In this document: one piece after another, positions 16,707-25,837 of the stretch
Numbering within the stretch: position 1 is the first letter of the stretch
Layout of the letters: every line of letters begins with the position of its first letter
Source: DAINRZ01 sp964634885
GTDB taxonomy: Bacteria; Bacteroidota; Ignavibacteria; Kapaibacteriales; UBA2268
Direction: 5' to 3'
NCBI GenBank assembly: GCA_964634885.1
Contig: CAZWLN010000005.1
Span: forward strand, 113,046-177,045
Length of the DNA: 64,000 nt
The notes under the pieces: model-generated
Told to the model about the DNA's origin: nothing
Databases searched by the model: none
Seen by the model: the letters and a program-made list of their open reading frames with translations, nothing else
Made by a program: the position numbers and the translations under genes

Positions 16707-17366
16707 TCAAAATACCTCGAAAAAGAGGCCGGCGTATTCGCCAAGCCTTGCTTCCAGCTTGTCGCCCCGTACAATGGGCCCGACACCTTCAGGGGTTCCC
16801 GTGAAAATGCAGTCGCCGGTGCGCAGGGTGAAGACAGCGGAAAGATATGATATGAGTTCTGCAGGACGCCTGGCCATGGCGCCGGTGTTGCCTCTTTGCC
16901 GTGTAACGCCGTTTACTTTCAGTTCGAGGTCGAAATGTGGGTCCAGGCTGTTGAGATCTCCTGCCGGAACAATCTTTGACAGAGGCGCCGAGCCGTAAAA
17001 ACCTTTTGCTACTGCCCAGGGATTGCCTTCTTTTTTTGCTTTTTCCTGTATGTCCCTCAGTGTCAGGTCAACCCCGACGCCGTAGCCTGCGATGTACCGG
17101 CCTGCTTCAATGTCCTTTACGTTTGAACAATTGTCGCCAATTACTATTACGAGTTCAACCTCATGGTGAATATTCTCCGAGAAGGCGGGAAGCCTGATTT
17201 TTGATCCGTCGGGCATATAGGCTGCCGGTGGCTTAATGAACACAACAGGGTCTTCAGGCACGGCGTCTCCCATTTCTTTGATGTGGGCCGGATAGTTCTT
17301 GCCGATGCAGTAAATCGTTCCGAGCTTGAGCCGTTCACCGTTTGTAAAGATCAAATATGTATCCAT
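16707..17366 (-). CDS. fumarylacetoacetate hydrolase family protein
   Basis: 219 residues, the single-domain FAH size. Conserved elements: IYCIGKNYPAHIKEMG, PVVFIKPPAAYM, HHEVELVIVIGDN (two Glu metal ligands), and GYGVGVDLTLRDIQEKAK, whose Asp is the third ligand of the divalent metal; GNTGAMARRPAELISYLS and DCIFTGTPEGVGPI complete the core. Family members are hydratases, decarboxylases, acylpyruvases (YcgM/FAHD1) or oxaloacetate decarboxylases; GTPEGVGP and the Lys-rich helix favour an acylpyruvase-like enzyme, but the substrate cannot be fixed from sequence. Its place inside an envelope operon, 25 bp after the PBP gene, has no obvious metabolic meaning. Confidence 0.88.
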   Translation of the reverse strand: MDTYLIFTNGERLKLGTIYCIGKNYPAHIKEMGDAVPEDPVVFIKPPAAYMPDGSKIRLPAFSENIHHEVELVIVIGDNCSNVKDIEAGRYIAGYGVGVDLTLRDIQEKAKKEGNPWAVAKGFYGSAPLSKIVPAGDLNSLDPHFDLELKVNGVTRQRGNTGAMARRPAELISYLSAVFTLRTGDCIFTGTPEGVGPIVRGDKLEARLGEYAGLFFEVF

Positions 17367-17391
17367 TATCTCAATTTATTAATAAACAAAA

Positions 17392-19698
17392 TTATTTATT
17401 ACCTGTTTTCTTTTTCTCTGTCGTTGTTTTCTTCTCGATTACAGCGTCGTGCCGGTCATTGGGCTTAGTAGTCTTTGGCTTGTCTTCGTCCTGTTTCCTG
17501 GCCGTAGTTGTGTCTTTTGCAGTTTCAATAGTAATGGGGCCGTCCGGGCTGTCTTCGTAGAGCAATGTTGTAGAGTCGGTGGAGGACTCACTGACGATGA
17601 GGCTGTCCCTGAAACCGGTGGAGAATTTTCTTTGTTTGTAGGGTAGCCTGCTGTCGCTGTATATGTTTGCCATTACCTTACCCCAGAGAGGTACTGCTGC
17701 CTGCCCGGCGTAACCATAGCCGCCGGTGAAGGTGATTCGCCTGTCGTCGAAGCCGACCCAGACTCCTGCCACGAGTTGTGGGGTATAGCCTACGAACCAG
17801 GCGTCGGCGTAATCATTGGTAGTCCCGGTTTTGCCTGCAGCGTCACATTTTTTAAGGAATTCCCTTACCCTGTGGGCTGTGCCGTTGTCCACTACTTTCT
17901 GCATCATGGCAGTCATCTGGTGGGCTATGGAAGGTTTAACGGCGTCTTTTACACGGGCAGAGCCTTTCCTTTCATATATTACATTGCCGTATTTGTCTTC
18001 AATGCGTGTGATCAGGTATGGTGCGGCGTAAATGCCGTCGTTGTCGAAAACGGCGTAAGCAGATACCATCTCCATGGGAGAGACTTCACCTACACCAAGG
18101 GAGAGGGAAGGCACCGGTTTCATCTTGTCGGTCCTGACGCCCATGCGTTTTGCCAGTGCAATTACCTTTTCCGGGGTGGTATGCTGGGTGATGAGTCTTG
18201 CCGAGACAGTGTTTATCGACCTTGTCAGGCCTTCGGTAAGCGTTACCGTTTGCCCTTCGGTACAGCCACCGTCTCCTTTGGGTGACCAAACGGTGCCGTC
18301 GTCCATGGTGTAGTTATAGCGGCAGCATTCAATTCTTGAATTGGGTGTCATACCCTGTTCGATTGCGGAGGCATAGACAAAGGGCTTGAACGAAGAACCC
18401 GGCTGTCTCCTGATTTGTACCGCGTGGTTCAGGGAATAGCGTGCGTCGGGGTTCTCCCTCATGAATTTCGGTGAAGCGCCGATCATGCCCAGGATAGCGC
18501 CGGTCTTGGGGTCGATCATTACCATGCCGGTCTGGACGGTAGTAACGGCATTTTTGATGGAGTCGATGAATATTTTGTCGCGCCTGAGAGTTCTTTCTAT
18601 TTCACGTTTTCGCGTGTCCGATTCGGCGGCGATGTACTCAGGGCTGTCGTTGACGGCTTCCCTGATGTGGTCTTCGAGAGTAGCTTTGTTATTGCTCCAG
18701 GAGAACGATTTGCTGAAGGTTTTCTGGAAGCGGGAGAAATGCTCGTTGGCAGCCTTTTCCATGTGGCGCTGTATTCTCGAATTGAGCGTTGTGTAGATTG
18801 TCAGGCCGTCGCGGTAAAGGTCATAGTTTTTGACGGCAGCGAATTCGGGGTCGTCGGACTTGATGAGGTCTCTCACCATTTCGACAAAATGGGGTGCAGT
18901 GTATGTAGCCCTGGCTCCGTAAAAGGCGCCCTTGTCGATCTTCAGCGGCTCGTTCAGGGCTGCCTGGTACTGTTCTTCTGTAAGATAGTCCTCGTCGGCC
19001 ATCAGTTTCAGGACTGTGTTGCGCCTGACGATGGCGTGGTTAAGGTTGCGCAGGCCATTGTACTTCTCGGGGTATTTAAGGATGCCGACGAGGTATGCGC
19101 ATTCGGCTGTCGTCAGTTCGCCCGGGCTTTTGTTGAAATAAGTCTTGGCGGCTACCTGGATGCCGTAAGCGCCTCTTCCGAAGACAACGGTATTGGCATA
19201 CATCTCGAGGATTTCCTCCTTGGTGTATTTCTTTTCAATCTGCATTGCGATGAAAGACTCCTTGATCTTCCTGTTCATTGTCTTTTCCTGTGTCAGGAAG
19301 AGGTTCCTCGCAAGCTGCATCGTAATTGTGGAAGCGCCTTCGCCCCTGCCCATAAAAATACGCTTGAAAAACACGTTGATGACCCTTCGGGTGTGTACTC
19401 CCCAATGATGGTAGAAGGCACGGTCTTCGGTAGCAATCAGTGCATGGATGAAGTCCTTGGGGATGCTGTCATAGGGGAGGCTGATCCTTCTTTCAATATA
19501 GAAATTGTCTATGATTTCGCCGTCGGCTGAGATGACTTTGGTTGCCAGGTTTTGAGGTGGATTCTCAAGCTGCTCAAGGGAGGGCAGGTTGTTCGATGAA
19601 ACAATGACAGAAACATATATCATCAGGGCGACGATCAGTACCGACGCCGAAACAGTAATAATTACGAGAAATTTAAAAGGATTAAGGTTCATTTCCAT
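17392..19698 (-). CDS. class A penicillin-binding protein 1A (transglycosylase/transpeptidase)
   Basis: 768 residues. It polymerises lipid II into glycan and cross-links it in the periplasm. A membrane anchor (about 10-34) is followed by the GT51 transglycosylase domain: Glu91 in ALIATEDRAFYHHWG, then GASTITMQLARNLFL (121-135). The transpeptidase domain has all three catalytic motifs: SSFK (435-438), SIN (494-496), KTG (623-625). A charged helical insertion (about 320-385) separates the domains. The C-terminal tail beyond residue 690 is acidic then Thr/Lys-rich (KKTTTEKKKTGNK), probably disordered. It lies 9 bp after a peptidoglycan-binding PorE-like lipoprotein gene, so synthesis and wall-anchoring appear co-expressed. 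Confidence 0.95.
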   Translation of the reverse strand: MEMNLNPFKFLVIITVSASVLIVALMIYVSVIVSSNNLPSLEQLENPPQNLATKVISADGEIIDNFYIERRISLPYDSIPKDFIHALIATEDRAFYHHWGVHTRRVINVFFKRIFMGRGEGASTITMQLARNLFLTQEKTMNRKIKESFIAMQIEKKYTKEEILEMYANTVVFGRGAYGIQVAAKTYFNKSPGELTTAECAYLVGILKYPEKYNGLRNLNHAIVRRNTVLKLMADEDYLTEEQYQAALNEPLKIDKGAFYGARATYTAPHFVEMVRDLIKSDDPEFAAVKNYDLYRDGLTIYTTLNSRIQRHMEKAANEHFSRFQKTFSKSFSWSNNKATLEDHIREAVNDSPEYIAAESDTRKREIERTLRRDKIFIDSIKNAVTTVQTGMVMIDPKTGAILGMIGASPKFMRENPDARYSLNHAVQIRRQPGSSFKPFVYASAIEQGMTPNSRIECCRYNYTMDDGTVWSPKGDGGCTEGQTVTLTEGLTRSINTVSARLITQHTTPEKVIALAKRMGVRTDKMKPVPSLSLGVGEVSPMEMVSAYAVFDNDGIYAAPYLITRIEDKYGNVIYERKGSARVKDAVKPSIAHQMTAMMQKVVDNGTAHRVREFLKKCDAAGKTGTTNDYADAWFVGYTPQLVAGVWVGFDDRRITFTGGYGYAGQAAVPLWGKVMANIYSDSRLPYKQRKFSTGFRDSLIVSESSTDSTTLLYEDSPDGPITIETAKDTTTARKQDEDKPKTTKPNDRHDAVIEKKTTTEKKKTGNK

Positions 19699-19707
19699 AG
19701 CTTTTCG

Positions 19708-21648
19708 TTAAATTTTTTGAATGTCAACTCTTCTACATCTTTTCCAGTACACATCGTTCGGTTCACCTCGCCTGCGATTCAGGGGCTGTGTTTCGCCGGC
19801 AGAAACCGCTTCCATCATTTCACGCGGCACTCCCCGTTTTGCCAGGGCTTCGACAACGAAGTCAACCCTTCGTTGTCCCAGTATATAGTTTGTTCTTTCG
19901 GAGCCGACCTCATCGGTGTGGCCGGTGAAAATTACTTTGCGGAAAGTACCGATCTGGCTGATGATGTTCTGTGCGAGGAGGTCCATTTCTTCCTGCCATG
20001 TCCGGTTTGTCTCTATGCCGTTGCTGTCGAGTGCATACTTGTATGGTTCGTCGTAAACGCCGCTGGGGAAGTTGATACGCAGTTCGAGCTTTTCGGGAAT
20101 TTTGAATTCATAGACTACCTTGCTTGCCGTGTCTTCGGTTTCAACCCTGAGTTTGAAGGACTCGAAGAAGAGGTCCTGAGCCTGGGCAGTAATTTCATAT
20201 TCCCGGTCTTTTTCCAGTTCGACGTTGTATTTACCTTCCTCGTTGGCTTTGATATAAATGACTGTGTCTTTGTCGAGTATGATTGTGAATTTTTCGGTTT
20301 CGAGTTCAATGTTCCTGGTTGTTACGAGGTATTCTTTGTCTTTGACAACTTCGGTAATTACGTATTTGCCTGTCGTATCTGCGAACACTTTCTGGACAAA
20401 GGTCGGAGTTTTGGTCTTCAATTCCTTAATTCTCAACTCGCCTTTGAGGGCAGGTTTGTTGGTACGGGAGTTGAATATCTGGCCTTTGAACAGGTAGTTG
20501 TCGAATTTAATATCAAATTTGAATTCCTGGTTGTCGTTGACTTCGATGTCAGTGTTGAAGTCATCATTTTTTACAATGGTGGAGTCTTTCTTGACGATGT
20601 AGCGCGGTACTTTCTTCAGGACGTACAGGTCGAAGCCGCCTCTTTTTGAGAGTATGCTGCGGTTGTTCGTCTCGGCCTGGTTCGAGCTGTAATACAGGAG
20701 GTCTTCGTAATTGCCGGGTGTGGAAGGGAACAGTTCGTCGGCTTTGGTATTGATCGGCGCCCTGAGGTTCTTTGCCGGTGAGAAATAGTCCGAAGCGTGT
20801 TTCAGCGCTTCCAGGTCGCCTTTTTCGGCGTCCCGCCAGAATTTGTCCGCTATGGTGGAGGAAAACAGGTCATAGCCGCCAACAGTTTCAAAGCCGGAGG
20901 AGGCAAACAAGAGTGTTTTGCCGTCCGGGGTAACAAAGGGAGTAAGCTCATCGCAGCCGGAGTTGACAAACTGACCGCAGTTAATCGGGTTAGACCAGGT
21001 GCCTCCCGGCAGCCTGACAGTAAACCAGAGGTCAAGTTCGCCTGTGCCGTGGTATCTGTCGGAGGAGAAAAACACGACATTGCCGTTGGGTGATTGGGCG
21101 GGCTGCGACTCCCAGGTCATCGGGCTTTCGTGAATATTTTCGCTGAGAAGCTCTGCGTCGCTGAGCAGGTTGTCGGTAAGGACAGCTTTGTAGATGTCAG
21201 AGTTACCCAGTACAATGTTGTTTGTAGAAGCAGCGAAGAGTACCTGGTTCTTACTGAACGAAAAAGCGCCGATGTTGGCGTCGAGCGGCGTACCGATGCC
21301 CGATTCCATCGTAGCCCTGTCTTCCCGTGGGAGTCGAACCATCATGACCCTGTTCTGGTCCATGTCTGTAAAGGTGAGTACTGCTTTCTTGCCGTTGATG
21401 AAAGACAAAGCCCATTCATCCTCCGGGGAGTTAATACCCCTGAGGGGGTCGATTACATAGTACCAGTCGGCAACTTCACGGTAAGCACGCGAAGTGTCGA
21501 TGGGCATACCCGACCACTTGTCGGGGTGGCAGTATTGTGTAGGCGAGGGGCATACGTATTGCCTGGGTGCAATGGTGGTCAAAGCGCAACCTTCGAGGAC
21601 AAAAACAGTTGCCAGGATAATAATCAGTAAATGTTTAATTCTAAACAT
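19708..21648 (-). CDS. PorE-like PD40/CRD/OmpA lipoprotein
   Basis: 646 residues. Lipoprotein signal with lipobox (VLEGC, Cys21). Residues about 85-310 contain PD40/WD40-like propeller repeats (NVVFFSSDRYHGTGELDLWF, FVTPDGKTLLFASSG). A carboxypeptidase-regulatory-like domain follows (about 375-450: FKGQIFNSRTNKPALKGEL, DTTGKYVITEV). The C-terminal ~110 residues are an OmpA_C domain (VIFTGHTDEVG, RRVDIQKI) for peptidoglycan binding. PorE, which links the T9SS machinery to peptidoglycan, has the order TPR-propeller-CRD-OmpA; this protein shows the same order without the TPR part. It heads the envelope operon, 9 bp before the PBP gene. T9SS role is inference; other PD40-OmpA lipoproteins exist. 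Confidence 0.8.
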   Translation of the reverse strand: MFRIKHLLIIILATVFVLEGCALTTIAPRQYVCPSPTQYCHPDKWSGMPIDTSRAYREVADWYYVIDPLRGINSPEDEWALSFINGKKAVLTFTDMDQNRVMMVRLPREDRATMESGIGTPLDANIGAFSFSKNQVLFAASTNNIVLGNSDIYKAVLTDNLLSDAELLSENIHESPMTWESQPAQSPNGNVVFFSSDRYHGTGELDLWFTVRLPGGTWSNPINCGQFVNSGCDELTPFVTPDGKTLLFASSGFETVGGYDLFSSTIADKFWRDAEKGDLEALKHASDYFSPAKNLRAPINTKADELFPSTPGNYEDLLYYSSNQAETNNRSILSKRGGFDLYVLKKVPRYIVKKDSTIVKNDDFNTDIEVNDNQEFKFDIKFDNYLFKGQIFNSRTNKPALKGELRIKELKTKTPTFVQKVFADTTGKYVITEVVKDKEYLVTTRNIELETEKFTIILDKDTVIYIKANEEGKYNVELEKDREYEITAQAQDLFFESFKLRVETEDTASKVVYEFKIPEKLELRINFPSGVYDEPYKYALDSNGIETNRTWQEEMDLLAQNIISQIGTFRKVIFTGHTDEVGSERTNYILGQRRVDFVVEALAKRGVPREMMEAVSAGETQPLNRRRGEPNDVYWKRCRRVDIQKI

Positions 21649-21746
21649 AAATTTCTTATATATTTAGTTGTTGATTTCATAATTATTAAAAATATGTTAT
21701 ATTTCCTTAATTTCAAACTAATATTCGTAATCTCCGAAAATATAAT

Positions 21747-22328
21747 TTAACTGAAACGGACTGGCAGATTGACAGCTTCTTTCAGAATTTTCAGGTAGAG
21801 GGCTTTGGGTATCTCCACAGCGCCCAGTAACTGCGTATGTTCGTTCAGGTACTGGGTGTCGAGCAGGACGAAGCCAAGTCTCCTGAGCTTTTCGACTAAA
21901 TAATAGAAAGCTATTTTCGAGGCGTTACTGACAAGGGAAAACATTGACTCGCCGAAGAAGGCCCCGCCGATGGTTACTCCGTAAAGGCCGCCGGCCAGTT
22001 CGCCGTTGAACCAGGTTTCAACAGATTGCGCATAGCCTTCGTTGTGAAGGTTGATATAGGATTCGATGATCTCGTCTGATATCCAGGTGTCTTCCCTGAC
22101 GGAACATGCTTTGATGACTTCGGGGAATTGGCGGTTTTCGGTGATGATGAAGTTGCCTTTTCTGATTATCTGCCTGATTGAGCGGGGTGGTTCAATTTCG
22201 TAGATGTTGAAGATTGCCCTTGGGTCGGGCGAGTGCCAGTAGATGTCTCCGTCCCTGGATTCTGCCATAGGGAAATAGCCTTGGGAATAGGCTGCAAGAA
22301 GCATTTCCGGTTCAATTAAAGCTGACAA
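21747..22328 (-). CDS. aat: leucyl/phenylalanyl-tRNA-protein transferase
   Basis: Transfers Leu or Phe from tRNA to N-terminal Arg/Lys of proteins, making them substrates for ClpS/ClpAP. At 193 residues it is shorter than the E. coli enzyme (234), lacking the N-terminal domain part, but holds the core: LLAAYSQGYFPMAESRDGDIYWHSPDPRAI region (given in part: SQGYFPMAE and WHSPDPRAIF), GLYGVTIGGAFFGESMFS and FVLLDTQYLNEHTQLLGAVEI. The Glu of GESMFS and the QYxxxHxxxLG motif are family hallmarks. Located between a PorE-like operon and transaldolase on the same strand, with 120 bp to the latter. Confidence 0.93.
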   Translation of the reverse strand: MSALIEPEMLLAAYSQGYFPMAESRDGDIYWHSPDPRAIFNIYEIEPPRSIRQIIRKGNFIITENRQFPEVIKACSVREDTWISDEIIESYINLHNEGYAQSVETWFNGELAGGLYGVTIGGAFFGESMFSLVSNASKIAFYYLVEKLRRLGFVLLDTQYLNEHTQLLGAVEIPKALYLKILKEAVNLPVRFS

Positions 22329-22378
22329 TTATCAATACTCCTGTGTTTTCTGTCCGGACGTTGACGTTGCCGCGTAAC

Positions 22379-22409
22379 CCGGGCCTGTCATTGATGTGCA
22401 GAGGCCCGG
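22379..22409 (-). other. GC-rich stem-loop between transaldolase and aat
   Basis: ccgggcct (22379-22386) pairs with aggcccgg (22402-22409) around a 15-nt loop, 40 bp past the transaldolase stop. No T-run follows on the minus strand, so it is an mRNA hairpin or weak terminator rather than a clear rho-independent one. Confidence 0.5.
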
Positions 22410-22448
22410 CGTACCGAACCTCTGCATTGAACGAACGATCGTTTGCTG

Positions 22449-23123
22449 CTATTTTTCCAAAGCTTTCTGCTTTTCGGTCTGAAGTTTGTCGTAGTCAGCG
22501 AGGAATTTTTCCAGGCCGGCGTCTGTAAGTGGATTCTTCAGTGACTGCATCAGCACGTTGTATGGAACGGTTGAGATGTGTGCGCCTGCTTTGGCTGCCT
22601 GGACGATGTGTACAGGGTGCCTGATGGAAGCGGCAATGATGCGCGATTCGAAATCGTGCAGGTCCCAAATGTCGCAAATGTCCTGGAGGATGACATTGCT
22701 GTCGTAGCCGATGTCGTCGAGCCTGCCCATGAAAACGGATACATATGAAGCTCCTGCGTTGTTGGCGGCAATGGCCTGTGTAACACTGAACACCAGCGTA
22801 ACGTTGGTAGGAATGCCGTTCTTAGACAAAACCTTTGTTGCTGCCAATCCTTCGGGTATCATCGGGATTTTAATCGTTGCCTGGGGGAACCAGGACAGAA
22901 TTTCCTCTGCTTCGCGGATCATGCCCTGGGCGTTGGTGGATATTACTTCGACAGAAAGGTGCCCGCCCACGAGCTTGTGTATTTCAAGAATTCTCTCTTT
23001 GACATCGACGTGGGGGTCTTCTTTGGCAAGAAGGCTCGGGTTCGTGGTTACTCCACTGATGAAACCCAGGGAGGCGGCGTGCCTGATATGTTCAATGTTC
23101 GCTGTATCGACGTATAATTCCAT
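22449..23123 (-). CDS. tal: transaldolase (short FSA/TalC type)
   Basis: 224 residues, the short class that includes bacterial transaldolase and fructose-6-phosphate aldolase. Motifs: MELYVDTANIEHIRHA, GVTTNPSLLAKE (phosphate and substrate loop), VEVISTNAQGMIREAE, ATIKIPMIPEGL with the Schiff-base Lys in IKIP, and ASYVSVFMGRLDDIGYD. Moves a dihydroxyacetone unit between sugar phosphates in the non-oxidative pentose phosphate pathway, in the cytosol. The C-terminal Lys/Gln tail (KLQTEKQKALEK) is slightly extended. Separate promoter region of about 230 bp is shared with divergent adk. Confidence 0.92.
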   Translation of the reverse strand: MELYVDTANIEHIRHAASLGFISGVTTNPSLLAKEDPHVDVKERILEIHKLVGGHLSVEVISTNAQGMIREAEEILSWFPQATIKIPMIPEGLAATKVLSKNGIPTNVTLVFSVTQAIAANNAGASYVSVFMGRLDDIGYDSNVILQDICDIWDLHDFESRIIAASIRHPVHIVQAAKAGAHISTVPYNVLMQSLKNPLTDAGLEKFLADYDKLQTEKQKALEK

Positions 23124-23350
23124 TATCTCTCCGGATAAAAATACAAAAATTCATTTATCATCTTCATAATAAATCAAAAATTAAATAAAATATTTATAAA
23201 TCTAAAATCTAAATCTCTCCATGAAAAATAATATTTTCTTTGTTTTATTGATGAAGATTAATTAATTATGTATCCGGTACGAGGATGATTTTGAAAAAAT
23301 ATTGAAATAATATTAAAACTTTGTTAATAAATTAGCAGCAAGGTCAAAAT

Positions 23351-23986
23351 ATGAAAATTGTATTTTTGGGGCCTCCGGGAGCCGGCAAAGGAACCCAGTC
23401 AGGGTTCATCTGCAGGGATTACGGCTTAGTCCAGCTTTCAACGGGTGACGCATTCCGCGATCACATGAAAGCCGGGAATGAGCTTGGCAAAGTGGCAGCC
23501 AAATATATAGATAAGGGCGAACTGGTGCCCGACGACATAGTGATTAATCTCATGAAGGATGAGATCGACATGCCCCAGTACGCAAACGGGTGCATCTTCG
23601 ACGGGTTCCCGAGGACTGTTGTCCAGGCAATTGCCCTGGACGAAATGCTTGCCGAGAGGAATGACAAGCTCGATACGGTACTGGTGCTTAGTGTGGACAA
23701 TGAGGAACTGATCAGGAGGTTGTCTGCCAGGTGGGTGGACCGAAAGACCGGTAAGACATACCATTTGTTGTACAATCCACCTCCGGAAGACGCCGACGTC
23801 GATCTGTACCAGCGTGAGGACGACAAGGAAAGCACTGTACGCAACAGGTTGAAGGTTTACGAATCCGTAACAAAGCCGTTGATTGACTATTACTCGGCCC
23901 AAAACAAGGCTGAGATGGTTGACGGCCTCGGTAAGATCGATGAGATTTACGCAGAGATACAGAAGATACTGAATAAGTACAGGTGA
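23351..23986 (+). CDS. adk: adenylate kinase
   Basis: 211 residues. Interconverts ATP+AMP and 2 ADP. Walker A is GPPGAGKGTQ (residues 8-17); LSTGDAFRDHMKAGNELGK is the AMP-binding region; DGFPRTVVQA follows; the lid begins RWVDRKTGKTYHLLYNPPPE and, as in Gram-negative enzymes, has no four-Cys zinc site. DDKESTVRNRLKVYE closes the lid. The 227 bp upstream of it are AT-rich, divergent from transaldolase, and hold no gene that I can see. An imperfect hairpin follows the stop. Confidence 0.96.
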   Translation: MKIVFLGPPGAGKGTQSGFICRDYGLVQLSTGDAFRDHMKAGNELGKVAAKYIDKGELVPDDIVINLMKDEIDMPQYANGCIFDGFPRTVVQAIALDEMLAERNDKLDTVLVLSVDNEELIRRLSARWVDRKTGKTYHLLYNPPPEDADVDLYQREDDKESTVRNRLKVYESVTKPLIDYYSAQNKAEMVDGLGKIDEIYAEIQKILNKYR

Positions 23987-23998
23987 GAGTAATGATTG

Positions 23999-24024
23999 TG
24001 CCGGTTATTGTGTAATAACCGGCA
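23999..24024. terminator. symmetric hairpin between convergent adk and DUF262 gene
   Basis: tgccggttat (23999-24008) and ataaccggca (24015-24024) are perfectly complementary with a 6-nt loop. No T-run follows on either strand, so termination efficiency is uncertain, but its place between convergent genes fits a terminator. Confidence 0.55.
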
Positions 24025-24038
24025 GCAATTTCCCCGGA

Positions 24039-25715
24039 TCAGGAATTTATTTTCCAAAGGGATTTGGCCTGTCTGGCAAGCCATTTTTGCCTGCGGGCAA
24101 TCTCTTTCTCTGTCCAGTTGTCGTATTCAGAAGAAATCATTGAGGTAATTGTAAACTTACTTTTACTGTATGATGGCTGCTTTTCTACAAATATTTTGTT
24201 TTCAATATCTTTATTGAGTTTTTTCTCCAGTAGTGTCAGGTTACCGATTCGATAGCGCCAACGCTCTACGCCTTCATCGCTGAAATCCCAATCTTCGGAG
24301 GGGTTTTCGGGCAGTATGTGCTCGAGGGTGTTTATTTCGCTCTCAAATTCAATCTCAGCCCCGGTAATTGTTTGCTCGATTCGGGAAAGGATGTATTTCA
24401 CAATTTTATTATTTCTGGTGTTAGACTTGAAATCTTTGTTGGCAAAATCGTTTTCAAATTCATCATCGTTCGGATAGACAGCAGAAAACATTGAGTAATG
24501 ATAGTTCTTGTTCCTGTATATTTCATTTGCAATTCTATTATACACAATTTCCTGTTCATTTGGATTCTTTCCACCTATTATATTATATCTTAAGGTAATT
24601 GTAATTATTACTGACAGCAGATTTTCAAACTGTTCGACAGGCAGGTACTGGTATGCTGTCAGAAGCAGTGCAAAAGGCTGGCTTACATTAAAGAGTTCCA
24701 AAACGGACAGCATATTGCGTATGTGTTTATAATTGTTCCAGAGTTCATCTTCAGGTTTAATCAAAGCCTGGTATATGTCGGCATTAACGATTAGTTCCCT
24801 TACAACTGAGAAAACGCTTCCTTTTGTCTTGATGTTGTCCTTCAAAGTTTTGTATAAATTAGCTTTCCTGACTATTGGATGCCTGCTGTTCCAGTACAGT
24901 CTCAAAAACTCGGGAAATTTTTCACTGCCTAATTTATCGATTACACTTGCCCATAGTTCTTCGAGGTCGAGGAACTCTTTCTCGTGGGGATTTTCGTTGT
25001 CAACAATCTGGAAAAGATAGTTCTTAAGCAGGTCGGATGAAGACAATTGTACGCCTCTGGCATTGAGTGTTTCAAATACTTTAAATGCGTTAACGCTGTC
25101 CGATACATTAATAATGGTAAAATAGATGCTGCGTGTAATCCTATCAACGAACAGAGCCATTTCCTGGCCTGATTTAAACATGGCTGATACCTTGTTGTCG
25201 AACCATTCGAAGCATTTTTTCAGCAGTTTTTCCGAGCTGTTCAAGCCTCTTACAGGCAATTTCTGCAATGGGACGAGGTAATGGCTGTAAAATGCATTGT
25301 TATTACGGTTAAGAATGAGTTTGTTCTCTGAGATAAGAGTGACATAGTTGATGTCTCCGATGAATGCTTTAGCGAGTTGTTCCCTCCTTTTTTGGTTGTC
25401 GTCTTTTTCAACACCCTTTTCCTCAAGCTTTTTCAGGTTGTTAATAATGGACAGAATAAGGATGCACAGTGTTGTCAACCTTTGTTGGCCGTCTATAATA
25501 GTGAACGTATTCATGTCCTCTGTCTGAAAAACCAGATAGCCCATGTAATGGGAATAGGCGGGATCGTTCATTAACAACTGCAAATCCTGCCATAGGTCGT
25601 CCCATTGCTCGTAGTCCCAGGAATAGTCTCTCTGGAACGGCGGGACGATATATTTCAAACCGTTGCCGAAAAGCCTGCTGAAATTGTCGCTATGGCTGTC
25701 CATGATAGCCGTCAT
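24039..25715 (-). CDS. DUF262-DUF1524 protein (GmrSD-like, putative modification-dependent nuclease)
   Basis: 558 residues in one chain. The N-terminal DUF262 part has a ParB-like active region: VPPFQRDYSWDYEQWDDLW and TIIDGQQRLTTLCILIL (DGQQR motif), which in GmrS is linked to NTP use. The C-terminal DUF1524 part is HNH-like: NTLEHILPENPSEDW (the H of EHI is the predicted catalytic His) and WRYRIGNLTLLEKKLNKDIEN. GmrSD and BrxU cleave DNA with modified cytosines (phage defence). The gene is monocistronic, transcribed against adk. In the known GmrSD fused forms the same order is seen. Alternative start at the Met at residue 5. Modified-DNA substrate is inference from family. Confidence 0.8.
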   Translation of the reverse strand: MTAIMDSHSDNFSRLFGNGLKYIVPPFQRDYSWDYEQWDDLWQDLQLLMNDPAYSHYMGYLVFQTEDMNTFTIIDGQQRLTTLCILILSIINNLKKLEEKGVEKDDNQKRREQLAKAFIGDINYVTLISENKLILNRNNNAFYSHYLVPLQKLPVRGLNSSEKLLKKCFEWFDNKVSAMFKSGQEMALFVDRITRSIYFTIINVSDSVNAFKVFETLNARGVQLSSSDLLKNYLFQIVDNENPHEKEFLDLEELWASVIDKLGSEKFPEFLRLYWNSRHPIVRKANLYKTLKDNIKTKGSVFSVVRELIVNADIYQALIKPEDELWNNYKHIRNMLSVLELFNVSQPFALLLTAYQYLPVEQFENLLSVIITITLRYNIIGGKNPNEQEIVYNRIANEIYRNKNYHYSMFSAVYPNDDEFENDFANKDFKSNTRNNKIVKYILSRIEQTITGAEIEFESEINTLEHILPENPSEDWDFSDEGVERWRYRIGNLTLLEKKLNKDIENKIFVEKQPSYSKSKFTITSMISSEYDNWTEKEIARRQKWLARQAKSLWKINS

Positions 25716-25837
25716 TCATTCTCCGGAAAATTTCCCTTCATTTTTTTTATTAGATATTAATTTAGTAATAAATAATTTAAAGGCAAAGAATTATATTGCC
25801 CTATTGAATTGTTTCATTCTTTATGCAGGTTTTTATC

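Noticed and set aside
19717..20649. Plus-strand frame opposite the PorE-like gene (310 residues)
   Set aside because: Phe/Val/Cys-rich antisense shadow without a start site.
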